A stretch of 19,127 nucleotides of DNA from Oscillospiraceae bacterium (GTDB lineage Bacteria; Bacillota_A; Clostridia; Oscillospirales; Oscillospiraceae): contig JAFZOC010000162.1 of NCBI GenBank assembly GCA_017550765.1, forward strand, positions 1 to 19,127, given 5' to 3'. The position numbers were made by a program, and so were the translations under genes. Below the pieces are notes generated by a model. It made no database searches and had not been told where the DNA came from. It saw only the letters and a program-made list of their open reading frames with translations. Position 1 is the first letter of the stretch, and each line of letters begins with the position of its first letter. Below are positions 1 to 6,586 of this stretch, one piece after another.

Positions 1-60
1 ATACGGGCGCGGAGGCTCTTGTCTTGTCGTCGGCGCACGTCGCACCGAGCGCTGCGCGGG

Positions 61-996
61 TCAGGCCCGCTGCAGGACGATCTGCCCGGTGCTGGGATAG
101 AAGATCACGATATAGGTCCCGCTCTGGGGAACGACGACATTGTCGCCGTTCTGGCCATCTGCGCCCCAGCTGAGATCCCAAGTCTCGAAGGCGCGGAGCT
201 TGAACTCATCCCCGGCCTGCATCACGATCGGACCGGAGCGGAAGGAGCCGTCCTCCGCCTTGGTCATGGGATAGTCCGGGATCACGCCCCAGTTGGTGAA
301 GGACCCGACGACGCCCCACATATGTATGTCGATCTCATCTTCCAGGGCCTTTGCCCGTTCGGCGCTGTCCCGGTAGTCGCCCAGAGCCGTAAAGGCTTCG
401 AGCGCACGGTGGTAAGTCGACGGCGTTTGCGCCATCCTGTCCGCGATCTGGTAGCGCAGATCCAGGGCCCGCTCCGCGCTGTCCTTATAGTCTCCCAGGG
501 CCTCGAAGGCGGTGATGGCGTTCTCGAGCTGCCCGATGGTGACGAGGGTCTCCGCGTTGGCGTAGGCCTCAGCCTTTTCGGCGTCGTCCTCCGCCGCTGC
601 ACGGGCTTTCTCGACTTCCGCGATCCGCTGCGCGCTGTCCCGATAGCCGGCCAGCGCCCGGAAAGCGGCGATCGCGCCGTCGAAGTCCCCGGCGTCCAGA
701 AGGGCCTCCGCCCGGGCATAGGCGGCGGCGTTCTCCGCGTCGAGCTTGGCCGCCTGGGCCTCCCCGAGACGCTGGATGCTGTCCTTGTAGTTGCCCAGAG
801 AGCCGAAGATCGCGATGGCCTGGTCGTACTGCCCGGCGTCCATCATCGCCTGGGCCAGTTTGTAGTTGTTGCCGGGGATCGCGACCTGGGTCACCAGCAG
901 CACGACGGCCAGGCCCACCAGCACGATCGCGCCGACGATCGCCAGGGCGAGCTTTCCGCCCTTCTTGTTCGCGGTCTTGGAGCTGTCTTCTCCCAT
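61..996 (-). CDS. Membrane-anchored TPR-like repeat protein with C-terminal beta-sandwich-like domain
   Basis: The 311-aa product starts with a short polar segment, then one hydrophobic helix at about residues 15-38, so it is probably a single-pass membrane protein with its body outside. Residues 45-216 hold four units built on the pattern A..F..LG.Y.DS..R (the YKDS or YRDS signature at about 70-73, 118-121, 170-173 and 208-211), a TPR-like repeat common in Clostridia surface proteins. Residues 227-310 (WGVVGSFTNWG, then AGDEFKLRAF and SGTYIVIFY) resemble the beta-sandwich of SusE/SusF-type starch-binding proteins, by eye only. The ATG at 996 is chosen because AGAGAGG lies 8 bases upstream. 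An in-frame ATG 45 bases earlier lacks this site. A good promoter lies at 1080-1108. Substrate and partner are unknown; a cell-surface binding or scaffold role is inference. Confidence 0.8.
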   Translation of the reverse strand: MGEDSSKTANKKGGKLALAIVGAIVLVGLAVVLLVTQVAIPGNNYKLAQAMMDAGQYDQAIAIFGSLGNYKDSIQRLGEAQAAKLDAENAAAYARAEALLDAGDFDGAIAAFRALAGYRDSAQRIAEVEKARAAAEDDAEKAEAYANAETLVTIGQLENAITAFEALGDYKDSAERALDLRYQIADRMAQTPSTYHRALEAFTALGDYRDSAERAKALEDEIDIHMWGVVGSFTNWGVIPDYPMTKAEDGSFRSGPIVMQAGDEFKLRAFETWDLSWGADGQNGDNVVVPQSGTYIVIFYPSTGQIVLQRA

Positions 997-1079
997 GATC
1001 CGGACCTCTCTTTCTTCCATGCGTTCGGCAGGCCCTCCCATCGGGGCGCTGACGCCCTGGGGAGACCTGTCGCACAGCT

Positions 1080-1108
1080 ATCATAACACGGTGTCGTCGG
1101 GATGTCGA
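1080..1108 (-). promoter_or_regulatory. Sigma-A-type promoter of the TPR-like membrane protein gene
   Basis: Read on the minus strand, TCGACA (1108-1103) is a 5/6 match to the -35 box and TATGAT (1085-1080) a 5/6 match to the -10 box, with a 17-base spacer. Transcription should start near 1073, giving a leader of about 76 nt before the ATG at 996. The leader contains a small GGGCG-TCAG-CGCCC hairpin at about 1045-1060. Confidence 0.6.
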
Positions 1109-1159
1109 GCCTTTCCTGCGGCGGAGGGCGGAGACGGCTTGGCGCGGCGCGCGGCTGCG

Positions 1160-1177
1160 GGCGCATCGCGATGCGCC
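1160..1177. repeat. 18-bp perfect palindrome
   Basis: GGCGCATCGCGATGCGCC reads the same on both strands. It lies in the 248-base gap (997-1244) between the acyltransferase stop and the next gene, about 50 bases upstream of that gene's -35 box. It could be the stem of an acyltransferase terminator, though no T-run follows on the minus strand, or an operator for a dimeric regulator. The rest of the gap holds the promoter at 1080-1108 and nothing else I can support. Confidence 0.45.
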
Positions 1178-1244
1178 TCTTTCGGGACGCCGCTCTCGTC
1201 CTTCCGGACGTCGGGGACAGGACCCAAATACTGCGAACGAAAGG

Positions 1245-2516
1245 TCAAGGGCCGGCGCGGCGCGCCTTCGTCATCTTGAAGAGCTCTTCCGTGGCCAGGC
1301 GGGCCTTGGCCACGGGGGTCCCGGCGGGCGGGAAGCAGTAGTACTGGATCTCCCGGTCGCCGATGCAGATGATGTCTCCCAGCTCGTACCAGTAGTAGTC
1401 GGCGTAGAGGCTGTAGCACTGGCCGGCGGGGCGCTCGAAATGGAGCCGGCCCTCGCAGCCGTCCAGGGTGAAGCCCGTCCGGTCGTGGCGCAGCCGCCCC
1501 TCGCCCACCAGGTAGATCGCCTTGAAGTCCACCAGCATCCCAATCTCCACCGGCAGGTCCAGCCCGTAGCGCCCCTCTTCCAGCTCCCGGCGGACCTCGG
1601 CGCGCTCCCAGGCGTACCAGTCGGGGATGTGGGGATGCTCCGTCTCCCCGGCGAGGGCGCGCATCCGGCCCAGCTCGTCCAGCTCCCAGGTCTTCTGGCA
1701 GGCGCGGCAGACGAGCCGGGTGCCCTTGCCCTCGGTCTGCCCCTCGGCACCGCAGGCGGGACACTTGTAGAGGATGCGCTCCAGCCCGTCGGCCCGGAAG
1801 GGCTCGGCGACGCGCAGGCCCTTCTCCCGCTGCCAGGCGAAGTTGTCGAAGGAGAAGGCCGCGTCCAGGGCGGCGTCCAGCTCCGCCACGGTCTTCCGGC
1901 GCAGCTCCTCCCGGCTGAAGAGGCCCTGCGCCACGGCGCTGACGGTCACGTCCCGCTTTTGCAGACAGTTGTAGAGCGGGTCCCGGGCGAAGGCGCCTTC
2001 GGTGCGGACGAAGACCACCGGCACGTCCAGCCGCTTGAGCATCACCCCCAGCTTCCGTGGGAGCGGCGTGGCGGTGCCGTCGAAGGAGTAGCTGGCCTCG
2101 GGATACATCAGCACGCTGCAGCCCAGCTCGTGGAGGGCGCAGTGCATGTCGCCCAGCAGATGCAGGTCGGTGACGAACTTGTTGGTGGGGATGCAGCCGA
2201 TCCGGCGCATGAGCCCCTCCTTGCCCACGAAGCCGTCGGAGGTGCAGACGATGCAGTAGGGCTCCCGGGCGAAGATCTTGGCGGCGATCTCCAGGTCGAT
2301 GAAGCTGGAGTGCTGCATCAGGATGAGATATGGCCCGGGCCCTATCTCATCCATGCGCTCCGTGGTCCAGGTGAAACGGGTGGCCTTCAGGTCCCCCGCC
2401 CCCAGGACGCGCACCAGCGCGCGCAGCAGGGGATCGGGCTTTCGGGGCAGCTGATGGGCCGGCCTGGGCAGGGCCGTCACCGCGTCATAGTCCAGGCGCT
2501 TCGTCTTGATCTTCAT
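1245..2516 (-). CDS. PlsC-like acyltransferase with internal zinc ribbon
   Basis: The 423-aa product belongs to the 1-acylglycerol-3-phosphate acyltransferase (PlsC) superfamily, which transfers acyl groups to glycerolipids at the membrane. The HX4D catalytic motif is at H69-D74 (HSSFID), and the later substrate-binding block appears as MYPEAS near 137-142, where classical members have EGTRS. The usual PlsC domain is only about 200-240 aa. Here it is followed by a CPAC-X14-CRAC zinc ribbon (C252, C255, C270, C273) and about 150 further residues that I do not recognise. The ATG at 2516 has AAGGAGG 7 bases upstream; upstream ATGs have no such site. It is transcribed divergently from the PAP2 phosphatase gene, which suggests a shared role in membrane lipid turnover (inference). 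The exact acyl acceptor cannot be read from the sequence. Confidence 0.85.
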   Translation of the reverse strand: MKIKTKRLDYDAVTALPRPAHQLPRKPDPLLRALVRVLGAGDLKATRFTWTTERMDEIGPGPYLILMQHSSFIDLEIAAKIFAREPYCIVCTSDGFVGKEGLMRRIGCIPTNKFVTDLHLLGDMHCALHELGCSVLMYPEASYSFDGTATPLPRKLGVMLKRLDVPVVFVRTEGAFARDPLYNCLQKRDVTVSAVAQGLFSREELRRKTVAELDAALDAAFSFDNFAWQREKGLRVAEPFRADGLERILYKCPACGAEGQTEGKGTRLVCRACQKTWELDELGRMRALAGETEHPHIPDWYAWERAEVRRELEEGRYGLDLPVEIGMLVDFKAIYLVGEGRLRHDRTGFTLDGCEGRLHFERPAGQCYSLYADYYWYELGDIICIGDREIQYYCFPPAGTPVAKARLATEELFKMTKARRAGP

Positions 2517-2573
2517 GGGTCCGCCTCCTTGGATCCGGCCCCGGTCCCGCCGGGGCGCCGTCCGTCCGCGTCT

Positions 2574-2602
2574 ATTATGATCCGGATCTGGCGGAAAGGC
2601 AA
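2574..2602 (-). promoter_or_regulatory. Promoter of the acyltransferase gene
   Basis: On the minus strand TTGCCT (2602-2597), a 17-base spacer and CATAAT (2579-2574) form a sigma-A-type promoter. The expected start is near 2567, about 50 nt before the ATG at 2516. Confidence 0.55.
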
Positions 2603-2610
2603 GAGGGCCC

Positions 2611-2639
2611 TTGCAAGATCTGCGGAAAGGGAGTAAACT
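2611..2639 (+). promoter_or_regulatory. Promoter of the PAP2 phosphatase gene
   Basis: TTGCAA (2611-2616), 17 bases and TAAACT (2634-2639) form a moderate sigma-A-type promoter. It lies back to back with the acyltransferase promoter: the two -35 boxes are only 8 bases apart, so a regulator bound between them could affect both genes. Confidence 0.5.
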
Positions 2640-2670
2640 GGCCGCAGAACGACAAAGGAGGCGCCGGATC

Positions 2671-3624
2671 ATGACAGAGACGATCGGCAATATCTTCTAT
2701 CTGGACTGGGAGATGCAGCTCATGGAGTGGCTCCAGGCCCATATCGGCAGCGAGGGGCCCCTCTTCTGGCTGATCTCCAACCTGTCCGCCTTCGGCGAGC
2801 AGCTGCTGCTGGTGGCGGTGATGGGCTTCCTCTACTGGGGCCTGGACAAGGAGTTCGGCAAGTACGTGGGCGTGAACGTGCTGGTGGCGAACGTCTGGAA
2901 CCCCATGATCAAGAACATCTTCCTGCGCCTGCGGCCCTATTTCGTCCCGGGCTACAAGGTGGATCTCCTGCGGCCGGTCGAGCCGGACGCGGACATCTAC
3001 GACGTGGCGGCCCAGGGCTATTCCTTCCCCCGCGGGCACTCCTCCAGCGCCGTATCGCTCTACGGGTCGCTGGCCGCCCATGAGAAGAAGAAAAAGCTCT
3101 TCCTGATCCTGGCGATCGTGCTGCCGCTGCTGGTGGGCTTCTCCCGGGTGGCGGTGGGCGCCCACTATCCCACGGACGTGCTCTGCGGCTGGGGCCTGGG
3201 CCTCATCGTGGTGCTGCTGATCCCCTGGCTGCGCGAAAAGTGCGCGGACCGGCCCTGGATCTTCTACGCGGTGCTGCTGCTCTCGTCGCTGCCCGGCTTC
3301 TTCTACTGCCAGAGCGACGACTACTACACCTCCTTCGGCATGCTGATCGGCTTCGTGCTGGCCGAGCCCTTCGAGGCCAAGTTCGTCAAGTTCGAGAACA
3401 CCTCCAACATCCTGCGCTGCGTCCTGCGCACCCTGGGCGGCGCCGCGATCTACTTCGGGCTGAGCACGGTGCTGAAGATGCCCTTCCCCAAGGATCTGCT
3501 GAACGCCGGGGACCTGACCGCCCATCTGCTCCGCACGCTCCGCTATGCCATCGTGATCTTCGTGGACATCGGCGTGTACCCGCTGCTGTTCCAGGTCACC
3601 GGCAAGCTCTGGAAGAAAGCCTGA
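2671..3624 (+). CDS. PAP2-family membrane phosphatase
   Basis: The 317-aa membrane protein carries the three-part phosphatidic acid phosphatase type 2 signature: KX6RP at K81-P89, PRGH at 120-123 (usually PSGH; H123 is the acid/base histidine), and SRX5H at S158-H165 within SRVAVGAHYPTD, where H165 would form the phosphohistidine. Family members remove phosphate from lipid phosphates such as phosphatidic acid or undecaprenyl pyrophosphate. Several hydrophobic helices surround the motifs, and a hydrophobic tail of about 100 residues follows. The ATG at 2671 has AAGGAGG 9 bases upstream, so a longer in-frame start 60 bases earlier is rejected. With the divergent acyltransferase it suggests a lipid-remodelling pair, but the true substrate is unknown. 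Confidence 0.88.
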   Translation: MTETIGNIFYLDWEMQLMEWLQAHIGSEGPLFWLISNLSAFGEQLLLVAVMGFLYWGLDKEFGKYVGVNVLVANVWNPMIKNIFLRLRPYFVPGYKVDLLRPVEPDADIYDVAAQGYSFPRGHSSSAVSLYGSLAAHEKKKKLFLILAIVLPLLVGFSRVAVGAHYPTDVLCGWGLGLIVVLLIPWLREKCADRPWIFYAVLLLSSLPGFFYCQSDDYYTSFGMLIGFVLAEPFEAKFVKFENTSNILRCVLRTLGGAAIYFGLSTVLKMPFPKDLLNAGDLTAHLLRTLRYAIVIFVDIGVYPLLFQVTGKLWKKA

Positions 3625-3643
3625 AGAGCGTCCCGGGCGCTCG

Positions 3644-3709
3644 GAAGAGACGCGAAAAGAGATATGCGAAAAGCTCGCCCCAAACAGGGCGAGCTTTTCG
3701 CGTCTCTTC
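3644..3709. terminator. Nested hairpins between convergent genes, probable bidirectional terminator
   Basis: Two perfect stems share sequence. The inner stem pairs 3666-3680 with 3687-3701 (15 bp, 6-nt loop CAAACA). The outer stem pairs 3644-3659 with 3694-3709 (16 bp). Bases 3694-3701 belong to both, because CGAAAAG occurs twice on the left side, so the two stems are mutually exclusive in part. It sits between the PAP2 stop (3624) and the facing gene's stop (3747), as expected for a shared terminator. Confidence 0.7.
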
Positions 3710-3738
3710 TCAATAAGCAAAACTGCAAAAGCAAAACT
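3707..3738 (-). repeat. 32-nt T-rich post-stop element, copy A
   Basis: Read on the minus strand, this begins 8 bases after the stop codon of the small gene at 3747-4208 and runs directly into the terminator hairpin. It matches 16259-16290 (plus strand) at 28 of 32 positions, sharing the core TTGCAGTTTTGC and the end TTGAGA. The minus strand here also holds GCAGTTTTGC twice with a TTTT spacer (3740-3717). Confidence 0.6.
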
Positions 3739-3746
3739 GCGCCGCG

Positions 3747-4208
3747 TCAGCGCGCTTTGCGCGCTCTGCGCGCCGCGCGCCGGCGCTCGATCCAGCGGAA
3801 GAGGCGGCGGACCCAGCCCTCGATGTCCCGGTCGAAGCCGGAGAGGATCTGCTCATAGTCCCCGGGGACCCAGGCCTCCCGGGGGCGTTCCTCCGCCCAG
3901 AGCCGTGCCAGCTCCCGGAGGAGAGCCTCTGCCCGCTCTCCGTGTTTCCGGGACGCGGGGCCCAGATACAGCGCCAGGACCTGCCGGTCCTGCAGCCGGG
4001 CCATCTCCCGCTTGGCGCGGGGCAGGGCGGCGCGGCGCTCCGCCAGCTGTCGCAGGAGCTCTCCGGCATACGGCGCCGGGTCCTCCGGCAGCGCGTCGAA
4101 GAACGGCGCGACAGCGGCGGAGATCTCCGCGAAGTCCCGCTGGTAGTGATCGTAGTCGAAACGGTCGAGACAGGCGCGGGCCCGCTCGATGTGTTCAGCC
4201 AGGTCCAT
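3747..4208 (-). CDS. Hypothetical protein, charged and helical
   Basis: The product is 153 aa, almost wholly alpha-helical by composition, rich in Arg, Glu and Ala, with no signal peptide or membrane segment. The last 20 residues are very basic (RRRAARRARKAR). I do not recognise a family. The ATG at 4208 has AGGAG 8 bases upstream. It lies 33 bases downstream of the galU stop on the same strand and is probably the last gene of the queT-galU unit. It ends at the shared terminator at 3644-3709. The basic tail could contact nucleic acid or membrane, but this is only a possibility. Confidence 0.65.
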   Translation of the reverse strand: MDLAEHIERARACLDRFDYDHYQRDFAEISAAVAPFFDALPEDPAPYAGELLRQLAERRAALPRAKREMARLQDRQVLALYLGPASRKHGERAEALLRELARLWAEERPREAWVPGDYEQILSGFDRDIEGWVRRLFRWIERRRAARRARKAR

Positions 4209-4241
4209 AGGGCGTGCTCCTGCGGTCGTCGTGCCGGGCGC

Positions 4242-5123
4242 TCAGCCGCGGCGCAGGAGCTCGGCCTTGTCCAGGATGAACTGGCGCAGCCAGGGGCCGG
4301 CCTCCTCGTTCTTGAGGGCGAAGTCGATGATGGACTCCAGGTAGCCCTTGAGGTTGCCGGTATCGTAGCGGCGGCCTTCGAAGTCCACGGCGCACATGGG
4401 CTCCCGGTGGACCAGCTCCTTCATGCCGTCGGTGAGCTGGATCTCGTTGTTGCGGCCGGGGGCGGTGTGCTCCAGGATGTCGAAGATGGCGGGGGTCAGC
4501 ACATAGCGGCCCAGGATGGCGAACTGGGAGAGCTTCTCAGCCAGGGTGGGCTTCTCGTTCATGTCGCTGATGCGGTAGACCCGGTCGGAGAGCCGCGCCT
4601 CCAGCTTCACGGAGGAGTACTTCACGATCAGCTCGTCGGGGACCTCCCGCACGGCGATGGCGCTGCAGGAGTGGGCCTCGGCGGCCTCCACCAGCTGCTT
4701 GAGGACGGGCTTCTCCGAGAGCATGATGTCGTCGCCCAGCAGGATGCCGAAGGGCTCGTCGCCCACGAAGCTCTTGGCCCGCCAGATGGCGTGGCCCAGG
4801 CCCTTGGTCTCCTTCTGACGGAGGAAGAACACGTCCGCCATGTCCGCGACCTGGCGGACCACCCGAGCTTCCTCGCGCTTGCCGTCGTGGATCAGACGCT
4901 CTTCCAGGTCGGGGGCGTAGTCGAAGTAGTCCTCGATGGGGCTCTTGCCCCGGTTGGTGATGATGAGGATCTGCTCCACGCCGGCGGCCACGGCCTCCTC
5001 CACGATATACTGGATCACGGGCTTGTCCACCAGGGGCAGCATCTCCTTGGGGATGCTCTTGGTGTTGGGCAGCAGGCGGGTGCCCAGGCCTGCCGCGGGG
5101 ATGATGGCTTTCCGTACGCGCAT
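4242..5123 (-). CDS. galU: UTP--glucose-1-phosphate uridylyltransferase
   Basis: The 293-aa product matches the GalU/GtaB family in length and motifs. It makes UDP-glucose from UTP and glucose-1-phosphate for cell-envelope glycolipids, teichoic acids and polysaccharides in the cytoplasm. The nucleotide-binding signature AAGLGTRLLP is at about residues 10-19, followed by the sugar-nucleotidyltransferase lysine in IPKEMLP (K26). LLGDDIML supplies the metal-binding aspartates, and the later NEIQLTDGM block is typical of GalU. The ATG at 5123 has AAAGGAG 6 bases upstream; an earlier in-frame ATG would add 12 residues outside the family. It follows queT by 32 bases, so the two are likely co-transcribed. 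There is no obvious metabolic link to queuosine. Confidence 0.93.
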   Translation of the reverse strand: MRVRKAIIPAAGLGTRLLPNTKSIPKEMLPLVDKPVIQYIVEEAVAAGVEQILIITNRGKSPIEDYFDYAPDLEERLIHDGKREEARVVRQVADMADVFFLRQKETKGLGHAIWRAKSFVGDEPFGILLGDDIMLSEKPVLKQLVEAAEAHSCSAIAVREVPDELIVKYSSVKLEARLSDRVYRISDMNEKPTLAEKLSQFAILGRYVLTPAIFDILEHTAPGRNNEIQLTDGMKELVHREPMCAVDFEGRRYDTGNLKGYLESIIDFALKNEEAGPWLRQFILDKAELLRRG

Positions 5124-5155
5124 AGAACGCTCCTTTCTCCCCGCAGGGCGGGGGA

Positions 5156-5710
5156 TCACTTATCGTTCACGTTGTTCACGCGGTCGAAGAACTCCCGGAC
5201 GGCCTTGCTCTTCGGGAGCTGACGCAGCAGCGTGTAGCCGATCAGATACAGTACGGCCGCCTCGCCCAGACCGACGGTCAGCGCGTTGAAGCCGTAGGAG
5301 GCCAGGGGGCTGTCCGGGAACTCCTGGAACTGATAGCCCCAGGTGAGGACCGCGCCGACGATGACGGCGTTGAAGAGCACCGGCATCAGACAGCCCAGGA
5401 GCCTGTTGGGGATGGTGTTGCCCCTCTTCCCGTACCAGGCCGTGCACAGGCCCGCCAGGAGAGTGGCCAGAGAGCCGAAGACGATGTCCAGGATGCTGCC
5501 GGTGTAGAGGTTCGCCAGGATGCAGCCGACGAAGATGCCCCAGACGGTGCCGGGCATCAGGAAGGGCAGGACCGTGAGCGCCTCGCTCACGCGGAACTGG
5601 ATCGGCCCGTAGCTGATGGGGGCCAGAAGGATGGTGAGGGCCGCATAGGCGGCGGCGATGATGGCCGTGACGGCCAGGGAGAGGAGCTTGCTGTTCCTTT
5701 TCTCGTTCAT
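5156..5710 (-). CDS. queT: QueT-family queuosine precursor transporter subunit
   Basis: The 184-aa protein is very hydrophobic, with about five or six membrane helices, and fits the QueT family (ECF-type substrate-binding S component for queuosine precursors). Recognisable parts are LAPISYGPIQFRVSEALTVLPF at about residues 29-50 (FRVSEALTVLPF is family-typical) and GCILANLYTGSILDIVFGSLATLLAG at about 62-87. It would bind preQ1, queuine or queuosine and work with a shared ECF energizing module not seen here. The start at 5710 matches the family N-terminus. Its GGAGG site is 12 bases upstream, rather far, and is enclosed in a hairpin (5723-5751). queH, the reductase of the last queuosine step, lies 237 bases upstream on the same strand, supporting the substrate call. 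Confidence 0.9.
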   Translation of the reverse strand: MNEKRNSKLLSLAVTAIIAAAYAALTILLAPISYGPIQFRVSEALTVLPFLMPGTVWGIFVGCILANLYTGSILDIVFGSLATLLAGLCTAWYGKRGNTIPNRLLGCLMPVLFNAVIVGAVLTWGYQFQEFPDSPLASYGFNALTVGLGEAAVLYLIGYTLLRQLPKSKAVREFFDRVNNVNDK

Positions 5711-5722
5711 GTTCGGGGTCTA

Positions 5723-5838
5723 CCTCCATTTTTTCTTTTGGCGCATGGAGGCAGAACGAGATCGGGCCAGGGCGCGGCCCCCGGCTCCCATTTTTTCGTT
5801 CGGCCCCCAGGGGCCCGCGTAGGGTGTGGAAACCTACG
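5723..5838 (-). promoter_or_regulatory. Structured queT leader: candidate preQ1-I-like pseudoknot and RBS-sequestering hairpin
   Basis: On the minus strand a hairpin CGTAGG (5838-5833), loop TTTCCACAC, CCTACG (5823-5818) is followed by a GC hairpin (about 5802-5816), then GAAAAAATGGGAG (5797-5785). The architecture fits a preQ1-I pseudoknot: a stem, a U first and a C last in the loop, an A-rich linker, then a strand (5790-5785) able to pair with the loop through TTTCCA, with two wobble pairs. A second AAAAAATGGAGG (5734-5723) includes the queT ribosome binding site and could pair with the same loop. CCTCCAT (5751-5745) and ATGGAGG (5729-5723) form a 7-bp stem hiding that site. Base pairing is seen; ligand identity is inferred from queT. 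The known preQ1-III class also occurs in this lineage, and I cannot exclude it. Confidence 0.4.
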
Positions 5839-5907
5839 TGTCATACAGTTTTATCCGGCGTCCGGGCCTATCCGGCGCCCGGGCACGCGACCGGTCGGCG
5901 CCCCCCA

Positions 5908-5922
5908 CGCCCCGTCGGGGCG
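5908..5922 (-). terminator. Small GC hairpin after queH
   Basis: CGCCCC and GGGGCG pair around a 3-base loop 26 bases after the queH stop on the minus strand. No T-run follows, so it is a weak candidate for queH termination or for 3'-end stabilisation. Between it and the leader structure (5839-5907) the minus strand has GCCGGATA twice and no convincing promoter. Confidence 0.3.
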
Positions 5923-5947
5923 ATCCGGACCGCGCCTGTCCGTCGCG

Positions 5948-6577
5948 TCAGACCTGCGCGTCGCCCTTCTCCTCCCGCGCATGCAGGGAGAAGGCGCAGC
6001 CGCAGTAGAGCTGGCGATAGATGCCGTACTGCTCGGCCAGCTCTGTGGAGCGCATCTCGCGCCCCTGTTTTTTGAAGTCCGAGGGGAGCCAGCTCACGCC
6101 GAAGGCCCGGCCGATCTCCTCCCCCAGGGCGTTGATGCGCCGCTCGTCCTTGTGGCGGGACAGGGTGAGGGTGGTGCAGAAATAGTCGTAGCCGTAATGC
6201 TTGGCCAGACGTCCCGTCTCGAAGAGGCGCAGACGGAAGCACTCCGTGCACCGCGCGCCGCCCTCAGGCTCGTCCTCCAGGCCCTTGACGCGGCCGTCAT
6301 AGTCCGTGTGCTTCCAGGGCTCGGCCAGGATCTGCACCCGGTCCGCCAGGCCCATCTTCTCCACGATCTCCACCAGGGCCCGGAAACGCCGCTGGAACTC
6401 CGCCTCCGGATAGAGGTTGGGATTGTACCACAGGAGGGTCACGTCGAAATACCGGGTCAGATACTCCAGCACCGCGCTGGAGCAGACGCCGCAGCAGGCG
6501 TGCAGCAGCACGCGGGGCCGGCGGGCGCCCTGCTTCTGGATGATCCTGTCCAGTTCTTTCTGATAGTTCCTGTTCAT
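5948..6577 (-). CDS. queH: Epoxyqueuosine reductase QueH
   Basis: The 209-aa product is QueH (formerly DUF208), the iron-sulfur, cobalamin-independent enzyme that reduces epoxyqueuosine to queuosine in tRNA in the cytoplasm. Diagnostic blocks are LLHACCGVCSS with C28, C29 and C32, the YNPNLYP block at about 51-57, CTECFRLRL with C110 and C113, FCTTLTLSRHKD at about 133-144, DFKKQGR at about 168-173, and YRQLYCGCAFS with C192 and C194. All expected cysteine clusters are present. The ATG at 6577 agrees with family N-termini. No ribosome binding site precedes it, and a perfect TATAAT lies only 9 bases upstream, so the mRNA may be leaderless. A GC-rich C-terminal tail ends the protein. queT follows after 237 bases. 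Confidence 0.93.
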   Translation of the reverse strand: MNRNYQKELDRIIQKQGARRPRVLLHACCGVCSSAVLEYLTRYFDVTLLWYNPNLYPEAEFQRRFRALVEIVEKMGLADRVQILAEPWKHTDYDGRVKGLEDEPEGGARCTECFRLRLFETGRLAKHYGYDYFCTTLTLSRHKDERRINALGEEIGRAFGVSWLPSDFKKQGREMRSTELAEQYGIYRQLYCGCAFSLHAREEKGDAQV

Positions 6578-6586
6578 GGTCTTATC

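Noticed and set aside
3717..3740. CRISPR or tandem-repeat array from the duplicated GCAAAACTGC
   Set aside because: Only two 10-base copies with a 4-base spacer; too short and too few for an array.
3942..5222. 426-codon plus-strand frame antisense to galU
   Set aside because: Leu/Val/Gly/His-rich antisense shadow; galU on the minus strand has intact motifs and a good start site.
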